Shown here: positions 18,740 through 27,882 of the stretch, one piece after another
Position numbering within the stretch: position 1 is the first letter of the stretch
Layout of the letters: every line of letters starts with the position of its first letter
Assembly (NCBI RefSeq): GCF_001629735.1
Contig: NZ_CP015224.1
Location: forward strand, 2,232,001-2,296,000
Length of the DNA: 64,000 nt
Source: Lysinibacillus sphaericus
GTDB taxonomy: Bacteria; Bacillota; Bacilli; Bacillales_A; Planococcaceae
Reading direction: 5' to 3'
Program-made: the position numbers and the translations under genes
Notes under the pieces: generated by a model
What the model was told of the DNA's origin: nothing
The model's database searches: none
The model's input: only the letters and a program-made list of their open reading frames with translations

Positions 18740-18832
18740 TCATGACTCTTCTACTAGTTTGTAGCACCATACTGTTAACGCTAAAACGCAAGCGAAGCTT
18801 ATAATCAATAAGCCCATCATAAAAAAATCCAT
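18740..18832 (-). CDS. 30-residue membrane peptide heading the kdp operon
   Basis: The frame from ATG 18832 encodes one hydrophobic helix (MGLLIISFACVLALTV) followed by WCYKLVEES and a stop 12 bases before the kdpF start. AAGGAGAAGGGG lies upstream; TTG at 18835 or GTG at 18844 are alternative starts in frame. I recall similar short frames with a helix followed by a W/R-x-C motif ahead of kdpF/kdpA in other genomes, but no named family. Expression from the kdp promoter is expected. Function unknown; a small Kdp subunit or regulator is a guess. Confidence 0.6.
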   Translation of the reverse strand: MDFFMMGLLIISFACVLALTVWCYKLVEES

Positions 18833-18995
18833 CAATCGTAACACCCCTTCTCCTTAAGGATGCTCTCATCATACTGACTTTCAAATTAATGTAGTGTTAG
18901 GAAATCTTCTTTTCTATTAAGAAAGGATAAAGAAGTAAAATCTTTACACTTTCTTTATGAAAGTTAAGGCTATAATACAAATGAGGTGAAAGAGG

Positions 18996-21683
18996 ATGGA
19001 AAATACACGTCCAACTCCAGAGATGTTTCTTGCGAGGCTTCAACAGGAGGAACATTCTATAGGGAAATTAAAAATCTTTCTCGGCTATGCTGCTGGGGTA
19101 GGTAAAACTTACGCTATGTTGGATGCGGCACATCAGGCGAAAAAACTCGGTAAAGATGTAGTGGTTGGCTATGTGGAACCGCACCCTCGTCCAGAAACGT
19201 TAGCATTACTAGAAGGACTTGAGCAAATCCCTACAAAGAAAATAACCTATAAGGGGAAAATTTTTCAGGAATTAGATATAGATGCGGTATTGCAGCGCAA
19301 ACCAGAAATTGTCCTGATTGATGAATTGGCTCATTCTAATGTTCCATCAATGCGACACAAGAAGCGTTTTGGAGATGTTGAAGAACTACTTGCTAAAGGA
19401 ATTCATGTTTTTACAACTGTAAATATTCAACATATTGAAAGTCTTCATGATTTAGTGGAAGAAATCACTGAGATTAAAGTGCGGGAGCGTATTCCTGATT
19501 ATTTAATCGATCAAGCCGCGCAAATAAAGGTTGTCGACATTGAACCAGACGAATTAATTCAACGTCTGCAAGATGGGAAGGTATATGTCAAACAACAGGC
19601 AGAGAAAGCTTTAGATTCATTTTTCCGTAAGCAAAATTTAGTATCGCTACGGGAAATCGCATTACGGCGAACAGCCGATACCATCAACTATCAACAATTA
19701 AACAGTAATGAATCTGTCAGAAACTATGTACAAATCGAAGAACACTTACTTGTAGGTATAAGTAGTTCTCCTACAAATGCAAAAGTGATTCGGACTACTG
19801 CAAGACTTGCTCAAGCATTACATGGCAAATTTACCGCTCTTTATGTTCAAAACATGCAGGCGCATGAAAGAAATCATGCTGATTCTGAACGCCTACAACA
19901 GTATATCAAGCTAGTAGAACAGCTTGGCGGTCATGTTGTCATTGTTCAAGAGGATGACATAGCTGCAGCCCTTGCCAACTATGCTCAAATTAGTGGTGTT
20001 ACTAAACTTGTCATCGGTCGATCAAGTATGAGAAAAAAATGGTGGCAGCCTAACGCGAAAATTAGTGACCGTCTGAATGAATATGTGCCCAACTTATCTA
20101 TACACATAGTACCTGATCAAGAAAATGAACAATTTTACTTTCCTCGTATAAAAAATAAACTGGCATTTGAATGGCTGGATCTTTTTAAAATGTTTATTGT
20201 ATTTAGCGTAATATCCATAGTTGGCTTATATTTATATTCAATTGGTATTAGTGAGCCAAATATTATAACCATTTATATTCTAGGTGTTCTCATTCTTGCT
20301 ATTTGGTCATCAGGTTGGCTCATGAGCATCATTAGTTCCATCGTTGCTGTCTTACTTTTTAATTATTTTTTTACTGAACCACGGTTTTCATTTGATGCGT
20401 ATCATCGTGACTATCCTATGACTTTTTTTATCATGTTTCTTTCTGGAGTAATTACAAGTAGCTTAACGAAGAAGATCAAGGAGCAAACGATTATAGCTAT
20501 ACGGAAATCTTATCGAATGGAAGTACTCCTTGAAACAAATCGTAGACTCCAACATGCGAAGTCAATTGAGGAAATTATTACGGAAGGTATGTCTCAAATT
20601 GTCAAATTAGTAGAAAAACCTGTGCAATTTTTTGAAATAGACAATCGGGTAATTGGGAAATCTACTTTTTTTCGTAACGACAAAATATCTACGATTGAAA
20701 ATCAAAAAATAGCTACGCTTTTCAATAACCCAAACGAGCATGGCGTTGTGAACTGGGTGACGAATAATAAGCATGTAGCGGGTGTATCTACGGATATATT
20801 TCCTGAAGTACATGCTTACTATATACCCGTTATTTCTAATGGAAATGTTAGAGGGGTGATTGGTATTGCACTGTCTAAACTACTACCATTACCTGCATTT
20901 GAACGCAATATTTTACACGCTATCATTAATGATTTTTCATTCGCGATGGATAAATGGTATTTACAGAAGCTCCATGAAGAAGTAGCGCGAGAAGCTGAAA
21001 TGGAACAGATGCGTGCTAACCTTTTACGGGCAATATCCCATGACCTTCGAACACCACTCACTGCTATTTCTGGAAATGCGGATATCTTACTGAACAACGC
21101 ACCATTAATACCCGATATTGAAAAAAACAAATTGTATGAGGATATTTTTAATAATTCGAAATGGCTTGTACAAATGGTAGAAAACTTATTAGCTGTTTCT
21201 AGGCTAGAGGATGGACAATTTGCTTTAGAAATTCAGTTGGAATTAGTAGAAGATATCATTCAGGAGGCTCTTTCCCATGTTGTTCACCAAAACAGTTCAC
21301 ATAAAATATCTTATCAAATAGAACCAGAATTTTTGCTAAGCCTAATGGATGCTAGATTGATGATACAGGTTTTCATCAATATCATCGATAATGCATTGAC
21401 TTACACCCCTCCAGGCAGTGATATAACTATTTTGGTGAAGGAATGTGATGGTTTAGTAAACTTCAGTATTTCAGATAATGGACCAGGAATTGATGATTCC
21501 TTAAAAAGTAGCTTGTTTGAGCCGTTTACAACTGGCAAGGTACAACGCAGTGATAGTAGACGAGGGCTCGGTTTAGGCTTAGCACTGTGTCAAACCATTT
21601 TAAAATTACATGGTAGTCAGATAACTGTTTCTGATAATAAACCTCAAGGAACCATTTTTAACTTTTCACTGAAAAAGGAGTAA
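18996..21683 (+). CDS. kdpD: Osmosensitive K+ channel sensor histidine kinase
   Basis: An 895-residue KdpD, full length. Order: KdpD N-terminal domain with Walker A GYAAGVGKT (about 28-37) and FTTVNIQH; a universal-stress-like domain (about 245-370); four closely spaced membrane helices (about 395-495); a GAF-like region; the HisKA phosphorylation site SHDLRTPLTAI (about 685); and a HATPase domain with SDNGPGI and GLGLGLALC. It signals K+ limitation or osmotic stress to KdpE. Divergent from kdpFABC; a TATAAT-like box (GGCTATAATAC) lies about 20 bases upstream of the start. Confidence 0.97.
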   Translation: MENTRPTPEMFLARLQQEEHSIGKLKIFLGYAAGVGKTYAMLDAAHQAKKLGKDVVVGYVEPHPRPETLALLEGLEQIPTKKITYKGKIFQELDIDAVLQRKPEIVLIDELAHSNVPSMRHKKRFGDVEELLAKGIHVFTTVNIQHIESLHDLVEEITEIKVRERIPDYLIDQAAQIKVVDIEPDELIQRLQDGKVYVKQQAEKALDSFFRKQNLVSLREIALRRTADTINYQQLNSNESVRNYVQIEEHLLVGISSSPTNAKVIRTTARLAQALHGKFTALYVQNMQAHERNHADSERLQQYIKLVEQLGGHVVIVQEDDIAAALANYAQISGVTKLVIGRSSMRKKWWQPNAKISDRLNEYVPNLSIHIVPDQENEQFYFPRIKNKLAFEWLDLFKMFIVFSVISIVGLYLYSIGISEPNIITIYILGVLILAIWSSGWLMSIISSIVAVLLFNYFFTEPRFSFDAYHRDYPMTFFIMFLSGVITSSLTKKIKEQTIIAIRKSYRMEVLLETNRRLQHAKSIEEIITEGMSQIVKLVEKPVQFFEIDNRVIGKSTFFRNDKISTIENQKIATLFNNPNEHGVVNWVTNNKHVAGVSTDIFPEVHAYYIPVISNGNVRGVIGIALSKLLPLPAFERNILHAIINDFSFAMDKWYLQKLHEEVAREAEMEQMRANLLRAISHDLRTPLTAISGNADILLNNAPLIPDIEKNKLYEDIFNNSKWLVQMVENLLAVSRLEDGQFALEIQLELVEDIIQEALSHVVHQNSSHKISYQIEPEFLLSLMDARLMIQVFINIIDNALTYTPPGSDITILVKECDGLVNFSISDNGPGIDDSLKSSLFEPFTTGKVQRSDSRRGLGLGLALCQTILKLHGSQITVSDNKPQGTIFNFSLKKE

Positions 21684-21688
21684 GAAAT

Positions 21689-22396
21689 TTGATGAATAAA
21701 CGAATTCTTGTAGTAGAAGATGATGTGGCCATTGCCAATTTAATTAAAATGACATTAGCTACCCAGCATTATGAATTCGACATTGCCCAAGATGGGAACA
21801 GCGCACTTCAAAAGGCTATTACCATGAAACCAGATGTTTATATTTTAGATTTAGGACTACCGGACATAGATGGTGTAGAGCTTATTACAAAAATTAGAAG
21901 TTGGACGCAAACGCCCATTATTGTCGTCAGTGCGCGCGGAGAAGAATATGACAAAATTAACGCTCTGGATGCAGGTGCAGATGATTATGTCACAAAGCCA
22001 TTCAGTGTGGAAGAATTATTAGCAAGAATTCGTGTTGCCTTAAGAAGAGCAGCGTATGAATATCCACCTGAACAGGAAAATGCAACTTTTACCAATGGCT
22101 ATCTTCAAATTAATTACGTAGATCAAACGGTATTAGTGAATGGAAAGGAAATACATGTCACACCTATTGAATATAAACTTTTAGTTGTTTTATCCAAGCA
22201 TGTTGGGAAAGTTTTAACCCATAATTTTATTTTAAAGGAAATCTGGCACAACGCTCTGCAATCAGATATTCCAAGTTTACGAGTGTTTATGGCGACACTT
22301 CGAAAAAAGATAGAAGATGACCCAGCACAGCCTAAACTAATACAGACACATGTGCGAGTCGGCTATCGAATGCTTCGCTATCATGAAGATGAATAA
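21689..22396 (+). CDS. kdpE: K+ response regulator, OmpR family
   Basis: A 235-residue regulator: receiver domain with the phosphoacceptor Asp in YILDLGLPD and the conserved Lys in TKPFSVEELLARIR, then an OmpR winged-helix DNA-binding domain (HVTPIEYKLL ... RVFMATLRKKIE). The gene begins five bases after kdpD. It should activate the divergent kdp operon. Confidence 0.96.
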   Translation: MMNKRILVVEDDVAIANLIKMTLATQHYEFDIAQDGNSALQKAITMKPDVYILDLGLPDIDGVELITKIRSWTQTPIIVVSARGEEYDKINALDAGADDYVTKPFSVEELLARIRVALRRAAYEYPPEQENATFTNGYLQINYVDQTVLVNGKEIHVTPIEYKLLVVLSKHVGKVLTHNFILKEIWHNALQSDIPSLRVFMATLRKKIEDDPAQPKLIQTHVRVGYRMLRYHEDE

Positions 22397-22410
22397 GATA
22401 GGAGAATTGT

Positions 22411-22442
22411 AGCAGAAGGCTTATTCGCCCTTCTGCTCTTTC
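22411..22442 (+). terminator. Terminator of kdpDE
   Basis: AGCAGAAGG at 22411-22419 pairs with CCTTCTGCT about ten bases later, followed by CTTTC. The T run is weak. Confidence 0.55.
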
Positions 22443-22549
22443 ATGGATGAATTCGTCTTATAAATTATCGCACCCTCCCATTAGCCTCTGCATATCATAG
22501 CTATAATCAGGTATGTCATCAATGAAAAACAAGTAGAAAGGAGATCATT

Positions 22550-23053
22550 ATGGTATTTCGACCACCTTATCCATACCCTATGTATCCCGGTGGCATGAGA
22601 ATGCCCATGCCAACACCACCACAGATGTCACCGCAGTCCTTTTTCCCGCCTGGAGGCTTCCCTGCTCAACCACGAATTCCAGGCGGCTTTCCAATGGCAA
22701 ATGGAATAGGTTCCTTTGGAGGACAAATGCCGATGCCACCTGTGCAAGAACCATCTAAAATCGGTTCATTCTTACAACAAGCAAACAGTCTATTTAATTC
22801 CGCTAAAACTTATACACCATATATCCAACAAGCGATGCCAATGGTTAAAAATATACCGTCCTTATTAAAACTATATAAAGGATTCCAAGGACTACCTTCG
22901 ACGGGAGGCGGAGCGGCTGGCGCTGATCGTGGAGGCAGTGAAAGCAAGGCTGCTGCTGGAAATAAACGATCAGCGAGGCAAAATACATCAGCATCATTTT
23001 CGCCTCCTGAACCAATTCCATCTAAACCACGTATTTTCCAGCCACCCATGTAA
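22550..23053 (+). CDS. yqfQ: YqfQ/VrrA-like Pro/Met/Gly-rich protein
   Basis: A 167-residue protein. Residues 1-65 are a Pro-Met-Gly-Phe-rich low-complexity region (PPYPYPMYPGG, MPMPTPP). A conserved-looking helical core (about 68-112: SKIGSFLQQANSLFNSAK, MVKNIPSLLKLYKGF) and a basic, Pro-rich tail follow. The adjacency to ispH matches B. subtilis yqfQ-yqfP. That family is found in spore formers and its function is unsettled. ATG with AAAGGAG. Confidence 0.75.
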   Translation: MVFRPPYPYPMYPGGMRMPMPTPPQMSPQSFFPPGGFPAQPRIPGGFPMANGIGSFGGQMPMPPVQEPSKIGSFLQQANSLFNSAKTYTPYIQQAMPMVKNIPSLLKLYKGFQGLPSTGGGAAGADRGGSESKAAAGNKRSARQNTSASFSPPEPIPSKPRIFQPPM

Positions 23054-23065
23054 ATGAACGTTTCT

Positions 23066-23094
23066 TTGTATTCGCCGCCCCTGTCCGTTATAAT
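23066..23094 (+). promoter_or_regulatory. SigA-type promoter of ispH
   Basis: TTGTAT at 23066-23071, 17-base spacer, TATAAT at 23089-23094; 33 bases before the ispH start. Confidence 0.75.
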
Positions 23095-23127
23095 GTAGAT
23101 AGGTAAAGCTTGAAAGGAGTCACAACC

Positions 23128-24099
23128 ATGCAAGTATTAAAAATTAATCCACGTGGCTATTGCTACGGTGTTGTTGATGCGATGGTCATCGCACGAAACG
23201 CCGCACTCGATAAAACATTACCAAGACCTATCTACATTTTAGGAATGATTGTCCATAATAAACATGTCACAGACGCGTTCGAAGAAGATGGTATCATCAC
23301 TTTAGACGGCGATAATCGCTTAGAAATTATCGAACAAGTTGAATCTGGTACTGTGATTTTCACAGCACATGGTGTTTCACCTGAAATTCGTGACATTGCG
23401 AAGCGTAAAGGCCTAGTGTCCATTGATGCTACATGTCCTGATGTAACAGTTACCCACGATTTAATTCGTGAAAAATCTGCAGAAGGCTATGATATTATTT
23501 ATATTGGGAAAAAAGGACATCCGGAACCTGAGGGTGCCATTGGCGTTGCACCTGATCATGTCCATTTAGTTCAATCTTCCAATGATATTGATTCGTTAAA
23601 TTTAACGAATGATAAGTTGCTTGTCACAAATCAAACGACAATGAGCCAATGGGATGTTGCCCATTTAATGGATAGTTTAAAAGAAAAGTTCCCACATATT
23701 GAGGTACACAAAGAGATTTGTTTAGCTACTCAAGTCCGTCAAGAAGCTGTCGCTCAGCAGGCAGGAGAAGCGGATCTATTGATTGTTGTAGGCGACCCTA
23801 AATCGAATAACTCCAATCGTTTAACGCAAGTTTCTGTTGAAATCGCTGGAACACCTTCCTATCGTATTGCGGACGTTTCAGAGCTTAAAATAGATTGGTT
23901 AAAAGGAATTAATAAAGTTGCGGTTACAGCAGGAGCTTCAACACCAACACCTATTGTCAAAGAGGTCATTTCATTCTTGGACCAATTTGATGAAAATGAT
24001 CCATCCACACATGTTATCAAACGTACGGTGACATTAGATAAAATTCTACCGAAGATTAAAACACCTAAACCAGTCGATAAGATTATGCCCCATAAATGA
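23128..24099 (+). CDS. ispH: 4-hydroxy-3-methylbut-2-enyl diphosphate reductase
   Basis: Last enzyme of the MEP isoprenoid pathway, a [4Fe-4S] reductase making IPP and DMAPP. Cluster Cys are visible in PRGYCYGV (residue 12), DATCPDVT and [10 protein letters not shown]. The start is ATG at 23128 because AAAGGAG lies just upstream; the longer frame from TTG 23110 would include that site. The length of 323 fits. Synteny with yqfP. Confidence 0.95.
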   Translation: MQVLKINPRGYCYGVVDAMVIARNAALDKTLPRPIYILGMIVHNKHVTDAFEEDGIITLDGDNRLEIIEQVESGTVIFTAHGVSPEIRDIAKRKGLVSIDATCPDVTVTHDLIREKSAEGYDIIYIGKKGHPEPEGAIGVAPDHVHLVQSSNDIDSLNLTNDKLLVTNQTTMSQWDVAHLMDSLKEKFPHIEVHKEICLATQVRQEAVAQQAGEADLLIVVGDPKSNNSNRLTQVSVEIAGTPSYRIADVSELKIDWLKGINKVAVTAGASTPTPIVKEVISFLDQFDENDPSTHVIKRTVTLDKILPKIKTPKPVDKIMPHK

Positions 24100-24103
24100 C
24101 GAT

Positions 24104-24144
24104 AAAAAAATCCTGATTGCTATTATGACAATCAGGATTTTTTT
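24104..24144. terminator. Bidirectional terminator between ispH and dctR
   Basis: AAAAAAATCCTGATTG and CAATCAGGATTTTTTT form a perfect 16-base pair stem around a nine-base loop, with T runs in both directions. Confidence 0.92.
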
Positions 24145-24146
24145 CT

Positions 24147-24848
24147 TTATTTACTAAAATAATAGTTTATCGGACGACCAATTCCACCATAATGGACATC
24201 CATCGTAATTTTTTCCTGTTTCTCTAAATAATCTAAATATCTTCTAGCTGTAACTCGGGCAATCCCGACCCCACTCGCTACATCTTCTGCTGATGCGCCA
24301 TCTACCGATTGCAAAAAGTGCACCACCTTATCAAGGGTTGTACGATTAAAGCCTTTCGGAAGGTTTTTTTCTGTTTGTAACAAGATAGTCTGTTCCAAAG
24401 GTTTTTGCCCATCGCGATAATGGAATAATTGATCCAATTCGCCTTGTGTTAGCTCGCGTTCCGTTTGCGTTTGTTTTTTAAAGTGTAAATAATTTTCTAG
24501 GGTCCCTTTGACACGTTCAAACGAAAAGGGTTTCATAATATAATCAAAGACACCTAGGTGTAGTACTTGTTTCACCGTGTCCATATCATTCGCAGCCGTT
24601 ACAGTGATGACATCTACTGGTAAGTCCAGCTCGCGTATTTTACGTAAACTAGTGATGCCATCTTGCTCCGGCATAAATATATCCATAAATACCAAGTCAG
24701 GCTGATGTTGACGAATTTGCGTAACCCCATCTAAGCCATTTGATGCTTGTCCAATCACTTGAAATTGATCTACCTTTTCAATAAATTGTCGATTTACCTC
24801 ACGCACCATTGGATCATCCTCAATTAATAATACCTTAATTTTTACCAC
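24147..24848 (-). CDS. dctR: Response regulator for C4-dicarboxylate uptake (CitB/DctR type)
   Basis: A 233-residue regulator: receiver domain with acidic pocket EDD, phosphoacceptor in LVFMDIFMPEQDG and Lys in IMKPFSFERV, linker, and a C-terminal HTH (SAEDVASGVGIARVTARRYL) of the CitT/DcuR type. Downstream of the paired kinase by a short gap. The B. subtilis counterpart DctR (YdbG) activates the dicarboxylate carrier, and all four partners occur here. Confidence 0.9.
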   Translation of the reverse strand: MVKIKVLLIEDDPMVREVNRQFIEKVDQFQVIGQASNGLDGVTQIRQHQPDLVFMDIFMPEQDGITSLRKIRELDLPVDVITVTAANDMDTVKQVLHLGVFDYIMKPFSFERVKGTLENYLHFKKQTQTERELTQGELDQLFHYRDGQKPLEQTILLQTEKNLPKGFNRTTLDKVVHFLQSVDGASAEDVASGVGIARVTARRYLDYLEKQEKITMDVHYGGIGRPINYYFSK

Positions 24849-24875
24849 TATCAGCCCTCCATTCCAAATTAATGC

Positions 24876-26477
24876 TTACGCATAGTAAAACATTATTAAA
24901 AAACTAGTCCCTTTATTTGGTTCACTGATGACTTCGATATCACCTTGTCCTTTTTCAACAATCTCTTTTATTAAAAATAGCCCTATGCCTCGGTAATTTT
25001 TCTCTTTTGTTGAATAGCCATTGTCAAAAATATGACTCTTGATCTCATCTGTCATGCCAACACCATTATCCGTCACAAGAATGGCTAATACATCCTCATC
25101 CTCATCGACAGAAACATGAATGACCTTCTCCTCCACCTGAGTATCCCTTAATGCATCAAAGGCATTTTCTATTAAATTCCCAAATAGAATGACGAAATCA
25201 TGATGATCTAAATTAGGTGGAAAGGATGTTAAGCGACTTTCACGGTCAATTTCCAATCGAATCCCTTGTTCTTTGGCATAGGAAATTTTACTAAGCAATA
25301 GCCCTGAAATATTTTCATTTTTAATGCGTTCATTTAAAAAGTTAGTAATTTCATCATGTTCTTCCTTTACCTGTGTCAAGTAGGATAATGCCTGATCATG
25401 ATGTCCAAGTTGTAAAAGCCCAGCTATCGTATGCAATTTATTTTTATGTTCATGAGTTTGAACACGAAGCGCTTGGACAAATGCTCGTACTCCTGTCAGT
25501 TCTTCAGCAAGCCTTTTCACTTCTGTACGATCTTTAAACATAGCCACTGCTCCCACAGTTTCTCCATTTACCTGTATGGGGATACGATTACTCATAATAC
25601 TATGATCATTTATATATAGCTCACGGTTAAATAGTGGCTGATCAAGCTCTAAAATTTCAGGTAGCCTTGTATCCGGTAGGACGTGAAATATTTTCTGACC
25701 AATTAATTTGGATGGCTTTTCGTGAACCCCGAGTATTACACAGGCTTTCTCGTTAAAAATGGTAATGGTCAAATCATTATCGATGGCAATAATACCTTCA
25801 TGCATCGCATTAAAGGTTTCCGTTCGTTCAACATACATTTTGGCAATTTCATGGGGCTCTAATCCAAACATTTGCTTTTTCATATGAAGCCCTAATGTTC
25901 GCGCACCCCATACGCTAAAGATTAGTGATAATAGTAACGTAATGATAAGCTCGGTCTGCATCGATTGCAGTAATTCCGCCACCGTCAAAACACTATATCC
26001 AACGACCGTAACACCTATTTGTTGTCCTTGATTGTTCATGATTGGTACAAACGCGCGAACCATGTTACCATGCTCCCCATGCGCGATTGATGTATAATAA
26101 TGTTCAGAAAAAGCGGCATTTAAATCAGCCGATTGCGAAATGCTTCCAAGTTCCTCCCTGTTAGGGTGAGAATATTTCCGTCTTTTCGTATCCAAAACAA
26201 CAATATATTGAGCACCATTTATATCTCGGATTTCTTCAACTACAGGGTTAATATGTTGTATGGCCATTTCCATGTTTTCATGGGCAATATAGGTTTTGAT
26301 TTCGGGAAGCTGCGAGACTGTTTTAGCGACTAGTAACGCTTGGTCACTAAGCTTGCTCTTTTGCTCATTCATTACATATCCCAACAAAAAAGTACCACCA
26401 ATACTAAAGGAAAGCATAAGAATAAAAAAAGTTAGCGACATAATTTTTCTTTGCATCGATAACTTCTGAAATTTCAA
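24876..26477 (-). CDS. dctS: Sensor histidine kinase for C4-dicarboxylates (CitA/DcuS type)
   Basis: A membrane kinase of about 533 residues. Two transmembrane helices enclose an extracellular sensor domain of about 130 residues; a cytoplasmic PAS domain (IAIDNDLTITIFNEKAC), a DcuS-type H box (RVQTHEHKNKLHTIAGLLQLG) and HATPase motifs (NLIENAFDAL, TDNGVGM, GIGLFLIKEI) follow. The true start is taken as TTG at 26477 with GGGAGG eight bases upstream; the open frame extends to 26621 but would then run into the divergent dctB gene and lacks a ribosome site there. Confidence 0.9.
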   Translation of the reverse strand: MKFQKLSMQRKIMSLTFFILMLSFSIGGTFLLGYVMNEQKSKLSDQALLVAKTVSQLPEIKTYIAHENMEMAIQHINPVVEEIRDINGAQYIVVLDTKRRKYSHPNREELGSISQSADLNAAFSEHYYTSIAHGEHGNMVRAFVPIMNNQGQQIGVTVVGYSVLTVAELLQSMQTELIITLLLSLIFSVWGARTLGLHMKKQMFGLEPHEIAKMYVERTETFNAMHEGIIAIDNDLTITIFNEKACVILGVHEKPSKLIGQKIFHVLPDTRLPEILELDQPLFNRELYINDHSIMSNRIPIQVNGETVGAVAMFKDRTEVKRLAEELTGVRAFVQALRVQTHEHKNKLHTIAGLLQLGHHDQALSYLTQVKEEHDEITNFLNERIKNENISGLLLSKISYAKEQGIRLEIDRESRLTSFPPNLDHHDFVILFGNLIENAFDALRDTQVEEKVIHVSVDEDEDVLAILVTDNGVGMTDEIKSHIFDNGYSTKEKNYRGIGLFLIKEIVEKGQGDIEVISEPNKGTSFLIMFYYA

Positions 26478-26568
26478 GATGCTCGCCTCCCCCCTACTAT
26501 ATTTTAGCTTACTCCATATGTTAGAATAACAAAAACAATAGAAAATACGAATTAATTGGGTGTATTCA

Positions 26569-27618
26569 ATGAAAAAATTTATTATTGGAACGATTGTAAC
26601 TGTCTTAATTTTAGTGATCACTATTAGTGTTCAACAAGGTTTACTTTTTGCTAAGCCGCTTCCCTACGATGATGAGCAGAAGGGATTAGACACACAGATT
26701 ACCATCCATTTAAGTCATGTAGTAGCTGAAAATACGCCAAAAGGACAGGCTGCCAATAAATTTGCTGAATTAGTAGAAGAAAAGACAAAAGGGAAGGTCA
26801 AAGTACATGTTTACTCCAATTCCTCTTTATTTAATGATGAAAATGAGTTTCAAGCTTTGCAAAAGGGAGAAGTCGAAATGATTATCCCTACCTTTTCTAA
26901 AATGACCACGTATGTACCGAATTGGCAAGTTCTTGACTTACCCTACCTGTTTAATACAAATGAAGAAGTACAAGAAGTTCTGACAGGAACGATAGGTGAT
27001 CAATTATTAAACGAGCTAGAAGCTATTCATATTAAAGGACTCGGCTTTTGGTACAACGGCTTTAAACATCTAACCTCTGTTGATCACCCCATTCATACAT
27101 TTGAAGATTTACAGGGTTTACGCATCCGCACAATGCCTAGCAAAACATTGGAAAAGCAATTTGAAGTATTGAAAGCAACACCTATCCCGATTTCCTTTAG
27201 TGAGGTTTATACAGACCTAGAGAAACATGCCATTGATGCACAGGAAAATACAGCGTCAAATATTTATTCAAAAGGCTTCTACAAGGTTCAAAAACATATG
27301 ACCATCACACAGCATGGTATTTTAGGATATGCGGTATTAATGAATGAAAACTTTTGGGATTCCCTACCCGTGAAAATTCAACATCAATTAGTGGAGGCTA
27401 TGAAGGAAACAACAGATTGGCAGTTTGAACAGGCTGCCCGTATGAATGAACAAGATATGTTAAAGCTCAAACAGCAAGATGATTTTGATGTTTCTACAAT
27501 GAGTCTCAAGGAAAGACAGCGCTTTAAGGAGCAACTCGCCCCTGTCTATGATTTTTATAGGGCTCAACTACAAAATGATTCCATTTTGACGGAGATTGAA
27601 AAAATTGTTGCACCCTAA
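26569..27618 (+). CDS. dctB: TRAP-type dicarboxylate-binding protein (DctB-like co-sensor)
   Basis: A 349-residue DctP-family solute-binding protein: N-terminal signal/anchor helix (about 4-26), then the family core HLSHVVAENTPKGQAANKFAE and RTMPSKTLEKQFEVLKA with a conserved Arg for the carboxylate. No TRAP membrane subunits (DctQ/DctM) are nearby. In B. subtilis the equivalent DctB works with DctS as an extracellular sensor, which the divergent dctSR arrangement supports. ATG 26569 is chosen over GTG 26560; neither has a strong ribosome site. Confidence 0.85.
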   Translation: MKKFIIGTIVTVLILVITISVQQGLLFAKPLPYDDEQKGLDTQITIHLSHVVAENTPKGQAANKFAELVEEKTKGKVKVHVYSNSSLFNDENEFQALQKGEVEMIIPTFSKMTTYVPNWQVLDLPYLFNTNEEVQEVLTGTIGDQLLNELEAIHIKGLGFWYNGFKHLTSVDHPIHTFEDLQGLRIRTMPSKTLEKQFEVLKATPIPISFSEVYTDLEKHAIDAQENTASNIYSKGFYKVQKHMTITQHGILGYAVLMNENFWDSLPVKIQHQLVEAMKETTDWQFEQAARMNEQDMLKLKQQDDFDVSTMSLKERQRFKEQLAPVYDFYRAQLQNDSILTEIEKIVAP

Positions 27619-27760
27619 TACTTTTGTTCATTAATGATAGATCCTTACTTTTCGTAGGGATCTTTTCTTTTGTATTATAATAGATTCCGAAAAATCAAAA
27701 CTACTATAAAACAGCTTAAAACCATTGCTATTACTGCATTTACCATCCCTATCATTGAAA

Positions 27761-27778
27761 AATGAACAAAATGAACAA
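27761..27778 (+). repeat. Tandem AATGAACAA repeat upstream of dctP
   Basis: Two perfect head-to-tail copies of the 9-mer AATGAACAA at 27761-27769 and 27770-27778, about 105 bases before the dctP start. A candidate response-regulator binding site; inference only. Confidence 0.45.
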
Positions 27779-27835
27779 TAGAAACATTACGGTCATAAAA
27801 ACTATTGTCGGAAAATTTCAGCTATGATAACGACA

Positions 27836-27849
27836 TGAAAGCGTTCACA
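27836..27849 (+). promoter_or_regulatory. CcpA cre site upstream of dctP
   Basis: TGAAAGCGTTCACA fits the cre consensus TGWAANCGNTNWCA at every position. It lies 34 bases before the dctP start, downstream of or overlapping the likely promoter (TATGAT at about 27823). Confidence 0.85.
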
Positions 27850-27882
27850 CAATCTTCATAGATGTTGTAGGGGGAGAATTAT

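Noticed and set aside
18513-18884. 123-codon minus-strand frame over kdpF and the 30-residue peptide
   Set aside because: A different frame from kdpF and kdpA with Arg/Ser-rich composition. The two short frames with ribosome sites explain the region better.
22810-23133. 107-codon minus-strand frame over yqfQ
   Set aside because: Antisense shadow of a low-complexity GC-richer gene; Pro/Gly-rich on both strands.
26478-26621. N-terminal extension of dctS
   Set aside because: It would overlap the divergent dctB start and lacks a ribosome site, while TTG 26477 has GGGAGG at the right spacing.
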